In this document: positions 36,308-46,789 of the stretch, one piece after another | Layout of the letters: every line of letters starts with the position of its first letter | Position numbering within the stretch: position 1 is the stretch's first letter | Assembly: GCF_015832195.1 (NCBI RefSeq) | Contig: NC_052021.1 | Location: 30,096,786-30,160,785 of the forward strand | Direction: 5' to 3' | Source of the DNA: Motacilla alba alba | Taxonomy: Eukaryota > Chordata > Aves > Passeriformes > Motacillidae | Length of the DNA stretch: 64,000 bases | Made by a program: the position numbers and the translations under genes | Notes under the pieces: generated by a model | Databases searched by the model: none | What the model was told of the DNA's origin: nothing | The model's input: the letters and a program-made list of their open reading frames with translations, nothing else

Positions 36308-37342
36308 TTACAGCACCACACTGGCCATAATGCAGTTTGTAGCGGGTCCAATTTTCTTCTTCCTCCAGGCAAACATTTTTTTCAGCTCTCCCCTGAAGCT
36401 GTCGTGGAGCCAGGCATAGAGGAAGGCATTGGTACAAGCAGACATCATTGCAAACCAGTGGCACAGCAGCTGGATGAAGTTGAAGTACTGCTTGTCAATC
36501 AAGCTGATGTCGATGTCCTTTATCATATTGAAGATGTGCAGGGGCAGCCAACAGACTCCAAAGGCTGCCACCACTAAGACCAGCAAGCGAAAAGTCTTTC
36601 TCCTCCTGGCACGGTCCCACTCAGCTTGGCCCTGGGTGACGTTGCCTGGGACTACACGGTTCTTCAGCTTGACTGAGATCCTCAGGTAGGACAGGGAGAT
36701 GACAGCCAAAGGCAATACATAGGTGATGATGAGGGTGCTGTAGGCATAAGCCAAGCGATCTCTTTTCATGTGGAACCAAAACTCCTCGCAAATGGAGAAG
36801 TCCAGCTCTGGGAACTCTGCGTGGTAGGTGTGCACCAAGGCTGGGGCAGCCAAAGTGCAGCTCAGCAGCCAAATAGCAGCCAGGATGTAAGCACAGATGG
36901 GGATGGTGAGCCTCCTGCGGAACGGGTACACTGTGGCACAGTACCTGTCCACAGCTATGACAGTCAGGGTGAAGACAGACACAAACACCGTGACAGGTTG
37001 CATCAGGAAAACAAAGTAGCACATGAAGCGCCCGTAAACCCATCCCCGGGGCTCAAAGGCATAGGCCAGGGTCAGGGGCACACAGGTGGCACACATGAGC
37101 ATGTCTGAGAAAGCCAGATTGCCTACCAGAAAGTTGGTGACGTTGTGCATTTTTTTTGTCTTGCAGATGACATAGATGAGAAGGTAATTCCCGATGACAC
37201 CAATAAAAACCACCAGCGAGTAGCAGGGGATGATGAGTGGCTTGAAGGACTGAACAAACTGGAGCCCTGAGAATAAATTGCTGGTGTTTCTGTGAATTGC
37301 AGAGAGGAAGCTTTGGGAGGTTAAATTGTCCGAATTCATCAT
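36308..37342 (-). CDS. PRLHR: Prolactin-releasing peptide receptor family GPCR
   Basis: A complete 344-codon, single-exon class A GPCR for RF-amide peptides (PrRP/C-RFa type), expected at the plasma membrane. Human PRLHR, 370 residues as I recall, shares long stretches: LAYAFEPRGWV (92-102), QPVTV (115-119), VHTYH (170-174), KLKNRVVPGNVTQ (225-237), CWLPLHIFN (264-272), AWLHDSFRGEL (310-320). Hallmarks are GN at 51-52 (TM1), LAFSD with D80 (TM2), C108 and C185 for the TM3-ECL2 disulfide, DRY at 132-134, W158 (TM4), P211 (TM5), CWLP at 264-267 (TM6). N-linked sequons are at N6 and N19. The TM7 NPxxY motif reads NAFLY (305-309), so the usual proline is alanine. The tail ends SVVL, like the human PDZ-binding SVVI. 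The first of two adjacent ATGs has A at -3. The KPLIIPCYSLVV and IGNYLLIYVICKTKK region looks closer to PRLHR2/C-RFa-receptor-like paralogues of fish and birds than to mammalian PRLHR, so the exact paralogue (PRLHR or PRLHR2) is unsettled. Confidence 0.93.
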   Translation of the reverse strand: MMNSDNLTSQSFLSAIHRNTSNLFSGLQFVQSFKPLIIPCYSLVVFIGVIGNYLLIYVICKTKKMHNVTNFLVGNLAFSDMLMCATCVPLTLAYAFEPRGWVYGRFMCYFVFLMQPVTVFVSVFTLTVIAVDRYCATVYPFRRRLTIPICAYILAAIWLLSCTLAAPALVHTYHAEFPELDFSICEEFWFHMKRDRLAYAYSTLIITYVLPLAVISLSYLRISVKLKNRVVPGNVTQGQAEWDRARRRKTFRLLVLVVAAFGVCWLPLHIFNMIKDIDISLIDKQYFNFIQLLCHWFAMMSACTNAFLYAWLHDSFRGELKKMFAWRKKKIGPATNCIMASVVL

Positions 37343-37722
37343 TTTCCTCCTTCTGTTGCCTGCCGTCAGCTGAGTGAAGTAGTTAGCGCTGCGCTGCTCC
37401 TGCGCTCAATCAGTGGGGATAATGAATGGATCACTGGCTGTCCAGAGGTTGCCACATGGATAGTAAACAAGCAGCTGGAAATGCAAAAGGTGAACTTGTA
37501 ACCCTCGAGAGGCAGCTTTCGGCAAATCCTAAGAAAAATCAAACACAACCAATTTCCATTAAAGTCCTACTGTATTTGCTATTAAATCTAGCTTTTGACA
37601 GCATGCCACTTAATAAACATTTAATGCAGTGAGTACTTACTGCTGGGGGTTTTTAATCCCATATGATCTTCCTGTGGATGCCAAGAAGTGCCCTAGATGT
37701 CTGTCTTCTGCAAATCCAGGAG
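37343..37722 (-). promoter_or_regulatory. 5' flank of the receptor gene
   Basis: On the minus strand the region just before the start codon carries a short GC-rich patch with GCGC repeats (about 37385-37406) and an E-box CAGCTG at about 37368-37373. No TATA box was recognised. Whether the gene has an upstream non-coding exon cannot be decided from sequence alone. Confidence 0.25.
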
Positions 37723-37765
37723 CGTGTATGTGTGTGTGTGTCAGAGAGAGAGAGAGAGAGAGAGA
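37723..37765. repeat. Compound (GT)n-(GA)n microsatellite
   Basis: A GT run (about 37723-37740) followed by TCA and an 11-12-unit GA run (37743-37765). It lies about 0.4 kb upstream of the receptor start codon, where length changes could touch promoter or 5' untranslated sequence. Confidence 0.9.
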
Positions 37766-40700
37766 ATATATGAGTGAGAAAGAGGGCGATGTGCATTTAC
37801 AAGCTAAGTGGAGATCACTGTTTTTAAACAGTCTTCACTACTAGGTCATGACAGATTTATGTATAAGCTTTTATCCCCATTGGCTGCCCTGGGTATTACG
37901 TTGGTCTTTGTGTGCTTTTTACTGATAGCAATTAGTTCTAGAATATCCTTTCAAAAATTTCCCTCTCCTTCCAGTGCATCTATAATTGCCCCTCACATCT
38001 AAAAATCAATTTACTTTCATTAACATGAACCTGCACAGTATCTAATCCTAGATTAGCTTTTCCAGAGCCCCCAGAGTGTCCAAAAATACTACCTGTAATT
38101 TTGTTGCTATAATGTGACGGTAAAATAGAATTTTAATCACATGCTGAAGGTAAATAAGTGTTTATGCCACTAGAGGGTCTCAGCTGTGTACCTGTGAATG
38201 AAGTTAGGATTAGAAATGTGCATTTAGCTTGCAGCACAAAGGATCTTATTTTACTTAAATTTATTTTCCACTGGTGCTACAATGTTTACTCACCTACTGT
38301 GGCTATTTTCAGTAGGGTTTACACATCTTTAAAAGTAAACAAACATGTGTGAGCATCTCAAAGGAAATATTAGCATCCAAATAAGTTAGATGTAAGGGTT
38401 TACCTACAGAGAACTACAGCAAACTTCTACTAGTATTTCAGCTATCCAAAAATATTTGGGGTGTTTCTTCATTCTTGCATTAAATTTGTTAAACTCTTCT
38501 ATACCAGACAAGTGCCAACCAGTCTGCAAAACAATCTATAGTTGTTTTGCTTGGTTCAGATATTAGAAAGCAGAAAAATCAGGATAAGTGCTTACCAAGC
38601 ATTTAATTCGACATCCCTATCCAGTTCTTATCTATTTTTCTGATTCTCCCTTAACTCATCTCCATTTCAACCCAGGACCAGGATCTCATCTGGTGAAATA
38701 CAGTGAAAATCCACTGCATCCATTTGTACCAGCTAGAGAAAATAAAAAATATCCATGGAACAGGCTAACTTCTGAATGCTTCAGAGCAGAGACTATTGTT
38801 AGATTTGTTAGGTTCTGCAAGGCACTCAGGGGATTTAGACACAATTTTAAATGACCGTTTATGTCCTAGTCAGACTAAGGAAATATTAACCCATTATTTT
38901 CTGGGAGGCTATGGGCAGAACCATATTCTTTTGATTTGATGTCATTTGACATAAATCAGAAGCCTAAATAGACTTCATTTTTTTGTCCTACTCCTTTCTC
39001 TAATCCTAAAACAGAAGTTAATGTTGTGTAGCCCTTGTTAGATCAGAGACATTCTGCTTGTGAAGGATGGGAAGTTCAAGCATGGCGAGAGCTGGCTCTG
39101 TGCTGCTGCAACCAGGGCTAGATTACACCATGGACTGGAATATGGCTGTAATTCCAGCCTGAGGGGAGAACAAGCATGTAGTCCCATTGCTCAGGAGTGG
39201 CATCCTTCACTGCATGGCTATAGTCACCTAGCCATGACCCAGACTATAAATGGGATGTTATAGCCCACTTCAGAGTCCAACCTCACCTCTCTGAGCCACA
39301 TGGGGCCCAGGTGAATTCAGTACTTGTTTATCTCCACATACCCAAATCCAGAATAGGAGAGGGACCTGAGGGGAGAGGTTGCAAAGAGGCAAGGATATAG
39401 GAAATTCCTACTGCTGTCACCACCCAGTGCAACCACACTGCTTGGTGATAAGCAGCATGCTACAGAAATCCTAAAACCCATCAATTCAATTGCTCCATTT
39501 AATGGGGGAGAAAAGCATGGCCTGGTTTAAAGTAGGATTGCAGAAGGCTTTGTACATGGCCCCTTATAGAATCCAAAACATAGAAAAAATTAAGGGGGGG
39601 CATATGTAACACGCTTTCATACTGCCCACATCCCTTCATACTGCCCACATCCTCCTGGAATGACAAGCCTTGCACAAGGAAAGAAGCCTCACAATAATAT
39701 AATTGCAAACAAAATAATTGAAAATTTCATTTTTAACTAAGTGAATTTTTTGTTTAATTCCCAAGAGCTGCAGAGTAGATCCTGTAAATATCCTCATTGT
39801 ATTCCTATGAGAAAAAGGTTAATTCTGCGCTCTGTGAGAAAAATCAAACACAGTATCATCTCAAGAAGCCTTCAAGGTCACCTTAACACTCAGATCACAA
39901 AACCAACCTTACACATTCTTTTATTTTAAGCTGTAGCAGGCAATGTTCCTGCATTTTCCCTTGTCTTTAAATTTATTTTCTTCACCTCCGAAACCAGTAA
40001 CTGATACACCTTTTGTTTGAAGGCTCCCACCTATTTCTCTTAGTGATTTTCTGTTTGTTTTGGCTTCAGGCAGAAAATGTCTTCAGTTCTGCTGTATGCC
40101 ACAGTCAAGGTCTGGAAAGATAATATTTAATAAGGGCTTGAATAGAAAAAGTATTCCAGCAATTTATCCCAAGGAAATAATCTTTTCTCCTTCTAAAACT
40201 GCAAATATTAATTTTGTTTAGAATTTCCAAGGCTATCTGAGAGAGTCCTTCCTGAACGGACTATGAGTCCTTTTCACATGCAGAATTTCCTCATTAAAAG
40301 AGAAAAGGTCACAGAAACTGCATTATTGTCGTATGAGAACTATTTTGACATTCCAAGTGTATAAGAGTGTCACACACAGGAATGATGATGAGTGTCTGGT
40401 TGAAGCCTGGGTTGTCCCTGATGTTATGTTGTATTTAGAGCCAGACCAACACTTCACAGAAATGTTTCACAGCTGAGCTTTCATAATCTCTTACGCTAGC
40501 CTGTCCAGCTCACAGAGAAACTGAGTAAAACACATTGGAAGATGCTTTAAAGCTTTACAGACCAAAACATTTTCTTCTGTCATTAAAGTCACACACAGTT
40601 TCAGCTGTTAGTTTTCCATGTTCTTGTTCATTTGTCTTTTTTTTTTTCCATAAACCACAACATTTTTTGTATCACAGAGCTATTTTAAAAATTCTTTCGC

Positions 40701-41003
40701 ATTCTTCCAGGATTGTTCTGTGCAGAACAGCTCAGGTAATTCTTGCAGAGTCTATAATAAAAACAGATAATTTGCATATTTTGAATGATGTCAGGCTGGG
40801 GGTTTCCTTTACCCAAATTCTTCTTTTGGCCAGCCAAGGAATAGGATTTTATTTCACACAACAATTTCAACTCAGGGAAGCTTGTACTTCATCCATTTAA
40901 GCATATAAATGCATCCTGTCCGTCCCTGTGAGACATCACAGTCCCTAAACTCTAAGAACCATGTTTACAGGGGGAGTTTTTGATTTGTTGTTTTGGGGAT
41001 TTT

Positions 41004-41023
41004 TGTTGTTGTTGTTGTTGTTG
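41004..41023. repeat. (GTT)n microsatellite
   Basis: Six to seven GTT units within a wider T/G-rich stretch (about 40978-41045). Confidence 0.9.
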
Positions 41024-43040
41024 GCTAGGAGTTTTTTTGGTTGTTGCTACTGCTTTTCTCAATTTCATGGCATCAAACTTTGATAAACACAGGATTTTGA
41101 TTAAAATAATTCACTATAGATGAAAAAGAGTACATAAAGTGAAAGTAGTCTGTTAGCAGATTTATAGGAGATTTTAGACTAGATTTAAGGACAGAAGAAA
41201 GCACACAAGAGAGAGAGTAGACAGAATAGATACAAAGGAAGACTTTGTGAAATTAACTTTCCATCTATGTTGTTAAAATAATTTTCTCAACATAGAATAT
41301 GTAGCAGTTCTCAGTTTGGGTTTGTGTAACTTAAGAGAAACCATCATCTATACCAGAGGAAATATCCTAAGAACTGTAAGGCAGGCAAAGAACAGCAGCA
41401 CCTGCAAAGAAATTGGACCAGAAGACAGCAGCTATTCATGGTGCTCAAGAACCTTGTTTAGGATTGGCCAGCCTTGGAAGCTGTTTTCACTTTACCATGT
41501 TAGCACAAAAAACAGGACTGCACCAAGTAAATTTGGTAGAAACACCAAGTTTGGAGTCAGAGATGACATAGCAGATGACTGCACAATTAAGCAGTGAAAC
41601 TTTGAAAGCCTGAGGGAGAATAGAAGAAAAACCTGTCATAAAAGAGAAAATCAATGTCACCATAATAATAATTTTCACTGTGGCTTAGGACAAAGCAAAT
41701 TGTGTTGTGGGCCTATAGAAAGGAGCAGGCAGTGCATTTGAAATGCAAACAAAAGAAAATCTACTGCTCTGTGAGAGTTCTCAGGCTGAATTCACCTCCA
41801 CTTTCTACAATCTCTGGACAATTTTGCTCCTATAAGTGTCTATTCACCAGGGCAGAATTGTACTGTATTCTTTAAAAGCACTGGGGAGGATGGTAAACTC
41901 CAGGGCAGGAAAACATATATTTAGAGAAAGGAATAACACTAATGAAAGAACAAATTCACTTTGGGCAAATTTAGGATGGAAAGTAGAACACTTCTAGGTT
42001 GGAGGGCAACAAATAGCCCCTTGTAATTGCTTGCCTTTTTAACAACCAGTGTATTATGGGGGATAAAAACATCCATGTGGACTGTTTTCTTGCATGGGGC
42101 ATGGGTTTCAGGAGGTTCCTTTCCATCCTTCATCAAAACTGTACTCTCTCCTACTTGAAAATAACTCCACTATCACCTTTTTCAGCAGTGTTCCCATTGA
42201 TAGTAGGAAGATAGAATTCAAAAGGTAGAATTAAAATTTGTATACCTGCACACCCACATGCATGGGCACAGCTCACACTCAGTCTTATTATGTTTGTAGT
42301 ATTCTTTGTCATTTTTCAATGGGGAGGTTGTCACAGTAGTGCCTGTCAAGAACAGCACTAGAGCAGCACTTAAATATTTCCCAGACAAACTTTTCCTGTT
42401 GCTGGTCTCGGCACCTGCTCACAGCAGCTGATTTACAAAGCAGGGAGAAAGGCAGGGTCAGCACAGTCACTCTGTAAAATCATTTCAGCCACAAGGCCCT
42501 TCAGTCAGTACAATCACTGATTCTTCTTTCTCTAATCTGCCTTCCTACAAAATGACTTCTGAGAGACTTGATACATGCAGCCCTGATTCCACCATGTCCC
42601 CAAACCCTTTTCTTTCTCAGCCAAACCCATGCAGGAATTATTGACCAAGAAAAGCTGATTTTTTTTTTTTTATGTTGGGTTTTAGAATGCATTTATGAGG
42701 GACTTTTTTGTTTCTCTGTGTGTGTGTGCTGTGTTGTTGTGGGAGGGGGTTAAAATTTTTTTTAATTTTTAAGTAAGCGCAGGAGACATAGGTTGAACAT
42801 TAGGATGACTAAAGAGGTATTTGTGTTTAATATGTTGCTTGAGCCTGCTAAAGTAGAATTTTGCTGAAAAATAGGGTCTGGCTAACAAGTCTGACTGTCT
42901 CTGAGTTGACTGGACAAACAGCAATAGAATTTCAGATTTTTACTACAGATTCTTCAGTAAACCCACAACTGAAATGGACCCTTTTCATGTTACAGTAAGA
43001 GAATGCTGCTGTCTTCAGCATTCCCATGGACAGGACTAGG

Positions 43041-43063
43041 AAACAAACAAACAAACAGACAAA
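43041..43063. repeat. (AAAC)n microsatellite
   Basis: Five AAAC-type units, one with C-to-G change (CAGAC). Confidence 0.85.
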
Positions 43064-43740
43064 TCCAAGGGGCAAAATCTTTAGGAATATCAAAGCAAGA
43101 AATTTTTTTTTCATCTAAAACTGTAATTTTAGGCAATACTGCTGATACATCGTGGTAAAATGAGCTTTTATTTTTATAGCTCAGTCAGAACTCGCCTGGG
43201 AAAAGGTATCTGAATATCTCTGATCTAAAGGTTGTGGCAAGGAAGGATAAAAATGGAAAAGTATGCAGGCAGATTTGCATACTCATCTGATCCAACTCCT
43301 ACCACTCCAGAAAAACTGGCATTTCTCCTTTGCTCACAGGTCCTGAAGGGATGCAGAGAGCAATACAAACATGTGCCCCAAGCCAGAGCAGACCGTGGGA
43401 ACTGGCTGCCACAAATGTCTGCAGATTGGATGCTGAGCCCTGGATAAATTTCGTGATCCAGCTGTTCCCTGCAGCCCTGAAGAGCCGGGAGTCAGGCTCC
43501 CTGCACACTTTAGGGTCGTGCAGGCTGTTCAGCCTGGAGCAGCCGAGGGCTGCCAAGAAAACCCAACAGCTGAGGCTTGATGGGACAAAATGCTGCCCTG
43601 CCCATGACACTACTCTGCAGCACCGTGGAGAAACAGTGCACCAAAAAGAGGTGAGAGTGTGAGTGGAGAGGACTTTGAAAACCTTCCAGAGGTTTCCTGA
43701 CTCCTGCAGCACCAGGGACAGCGGCACTCCAGGACTAGGG

Positions 43741-44876
43741 ACAGCGACATTTCAGCATCACAGGCACAGTGGACAGCGACATTTCAGCATCACAGGCCCA
43801 GTGGACAGCGACATTTCAGCACCACGGGCCCAGTGGACAGCGACATTTCAGCACCACAGGCCCAGTGGACAGCGACATTTCAGCACCACGGGCCAGTGGA
43901 CAGCGACATTTCAGCACCACAGGCCCAGTGGACAGCGACATTTCAGCACCACAGGCCCAGTGGACAGCGACATTTCAGCACCACAGGCCCAGTGGACAGC
44001 GACATTTCAGCACCACAGGCCCAGTGGACAGCGACATTTCAGCACCACGGGCCAGTGGACAGCGACATTTCAGCACCACAGGCCCAGTGGACAGCGACAT
44101 TTCAGCACCACGGGCCAATGGACAGCGACATTTCAGCACCACTGGCCAGTGGACAGCGACATTTCAGCACCACGGGCCCAGTGGACAGCGACATTTCAGC
44201 ACCACTGGCCCAGTGGACAGCGACATTTCAGCACCACGGGCCAATGGACAGCGACATTTCAGCACCACAGGCCCAGTGGACAGCGACATTTCAGCACCAC
44301 GGGCCCATGGACAGCGACATTTCAGCACCACTGGCCCAGTGGACAGCGACATTTCAGCACCACAGGCCCAGTGGACAGCGACATTTCAGCACCACGGGCC
44401 AATGGACAGCGACATTTCAGCACCACTGGCCCAGTGGACAGCGACATTTCAGCACCACGGGCCAGTGGACAGCGACATTTCAGCACCACAGGTATAATGG
44501 ACAGCGCCATTTCAGCACCACAGGCCCAGTGGACAGCGACATTTCAGCACCACGGGCCAGTGGACAGCGACATTTCAGCACCACTGGCCAGTGGACAGCG
44601 ACATTTCAGCACCACGGGCCAGTGGACAGCGCCATTTCAGCACCACTGGCCAGTGGACAGCGACATTTCAGCACCACGGGACAGTGGACAGCGCCATTTC
44701 AGCACCACAGGCCCAGTGGACAGCGACATTTCAGCACCACAGGCCCAGTGGACAGCGACATTTCAGCACCACAGGCCCAGTGGACAGCGACATTTCAGCA
44801 CCACTGGCCCAGTGGACAGCGACATTTCAGCACCACGGGCCAGTGGACAGCGACATTTCAGCACCACAGGCCCAGT
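43741..44876 (+). repeat. Satellite left arm, about 36 units
   Basis: I counted 36 copies of the GACATTTCAG (or GCCATTTCAG) core in this orientation. Three units near 44505, 44631 and 44693 carry GCGCC in place of GCGAC, a variant I did not see in the other arm. One unit near 44490 has the linker GGTATAATGG, the reverse complement of the TTATACC linker found twice in the right arm. Confidence 0.93.
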
Positions 44877-44895
44877 GGTGCTGAAATGTCGCTGT
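44860..44895. repeat. Inversion junction 1 (head-to-head palindrome)
   Basis: CAGCACCAC on the left meets GTGGTGCTG on the right across AGGCCCA, so both arms pair outward as an inverted repeat that continues for many units. The switch lies in the linker, at the CCAC...GTGG palindrome every unit carries. Confidence 0.9.
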
Positions 44896-45814
44896 CCACT
44901 GGGCCCGTGGTGCTGAAATGTCGCTGTCCACTGGGCCAGTGGTGCTGAAATGTCGCTGTCCACTGGGCCGTGGTGCTGAAATGTCGCTGTCCACTGGGCC
45001 TGTGGTGCTGAAATGTCGCTGTCCACTGCCCAGTGGTGCTGAAATGTCGCTGTCCACTGGGGCCTGTGGTGCTGAAATGTCGCTGTCCACTGCCCAGTGG
45101 TGCTGAAATGTCGCTGTCCATTGGCCCGTGGTGCTGAAATGTCGCTGTCCACTGGCCAGTGGTGCTGAAATGTCGCTGTCCACTGGGCCGTGGTGCTGAA
45201 ATGTCGCTGTCCACTGGGCCTGTGGTGCTGAAATGTCGCTGTCCACTGGGCCTGTGGTGCTGAAATGTCGCTGTCCATTGGCCCGTGGTGCTGAAATGTC
45301 GCTGTCCACTGGGCCTGTGGTGCTGAAATGTCGCTGTCCACTGGGCCAGTGGTGCTGAAATGTCGCTGTCCACTGGCCAGTGGTGCTGAAATGTCGCTGT
45401 CCATTGGCCCGTGGTGCTGAAATGTCGCTGTCCACTGGGCCTGTGGTGCTGAAATGTCGCTGTCCATTGGCCTGTGGTGCTGAAATGTCGCTGTCCACTG
45501 GGCCCGTGGTGCTGAAATGTCGCTGTCCACTGGCCAGTGGTGCTGAAATGTCGCTGTCCATTGGCCCTGTGGTGCTGGAAATGTCGCTGTCCATTGGCCC
45601 GTGGTGCTGAAATGTCGCTGTCCACTGGCCAGTGGTGCTGAAATGTCGCTGTCCACTGGCCAGTGGTGCTGAAATGTCGCTGTCCACTGGGCCAGTGGTG
45701 CTGAAATGTCGCTGTCCATTGGCCCGTGGTGCTGAAATGTCGCTGTCCACTGGCCCGTGGTGCTGAAATGTCGCTGTCCACTGGGCCCGTGGTGCTGAAA
45801 TGTCGCTGTCCACT

Positions 45815-46205
45815 GGGCCTGTGGTGCTGAAATGTCGCTGTCCACTGGCCAGTGGTGCTGAAATGTCGCTGTCCACTGGCCCTGTGGTGCTGAAATGTCG
45901 CTGTCCACTGGGCCTGTGGTGCTGAAATGTCGCTGTCCACTGGCCAGTGGTGCTGAAATGTCGCTGTCCACTGGCCCTGTGGTGCTGAATGTCGCTGTCC
46001 ACTGGGCCCGTGGTGCTGAAATGTCGCTGTCCACTGGGCCTGTGGTGCTGAAATGTCGCTGTCCACTGGCCAGTGGTGCTGAAATGTCGCTGTCCACTGG
46101 CCCTGTGGTGCTGAAATGTCGCTGTCCACTGGGCCTGTGGTGCTGAAATGTCGCTGTCCACTGGCCAGTGGTGCTGAAATGTCGCTGTCCACTGGCCCTG
46201 TGGTG
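45815..46205 (-). repeat. Higher-order repeat of three units (about 94 bp)
   Basis: Linkers cycle in the order CTGGGCCTG, CTGGCCAG, CTGGCCCTG about four times, with one inserted CTGGGCCCG unit. This points to expansion of a three-unit block. Confidence 0.7.
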
Positions 46206-46789
46206 CTGAAATGTCGCTGTCCACTGGCCCGTGGTTCTGAAATGTCGCTGTCCACTGGCCCTGTGGTGCTGAAATGTCGCTGTCCACTGGCCCTGTGGTG
46301 CTGAAATGTCGCTGTCCACTGGGCCCGTGGTGCTGAAATGTCGCTGTCCACTGGGCCTGTGGTGCTGAAATGTCGCTGTCCACTGGCCAGTGGTGCTGAA
46401 ATGTCGCTGTCCACTGGCCAGTGGTGCTGAAATGTCGCTGTCCATTGGCCCGTGGTGCTGAAATGTCGCTGTCCACTGGGCCGTGGTGCTGAAATGTCGC
46501 TGTCCATTGGCCCGTGGTGCTGAAATGTCGCTGTCCACTGGCCCGTGGTGCTGAAATGTCGCTGTCCACTGGGCCTGTGGTGCTGAAATGTCGCTGTCCA
46601 TTGGCCCGTGGTGCTGAAATGTCGCTGTCCACTGGCCCTGTGGTGCTGAAATGTCGCTGTCCACTGGCCTGTGGTGCTGAAATGTCGCTGTCCACTGGCC
46701 CTGTGGTGCTGAAATGTCGCTGTCCACTGGCCAGTGGTGCTGAAATGTCGCTGTCCACTGGCCAGTGGTGCTGAAATGTCGCTGTCCAT

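Larger units (their letters stand above)
37766..43711. other. Non-genic interval, no gene seen
   Basis: AT-rich unique DNA with no supported gene. It contains small simple repeats: a two-copy 19-bp direct repeat at about 39616-39653 (TTCATACTGCCCACATCC), a (GTT)n run at 41004-41023 and an (AAAC)n run at 43041-43063. The GC-richer part at 43300-43710 just before the satellite array has a CR1-like phrase 'gttcagcctggagcagc' but too little else to call an element. Confidence 0.55.

Noticed and set aside
36429..37108. Open frames of 86, 112 and 140 codons overlapping the receptor in other frames or strands
   Set aside because: They are shadows of the receptor coding sequence and match no known protein.
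43500..43600. Possible CR1 fragment next to the satellite ('gttcagcctggagcagc')
   Set aside because: Only one short phrase fits; flanking bases do not continue the CR1 order.
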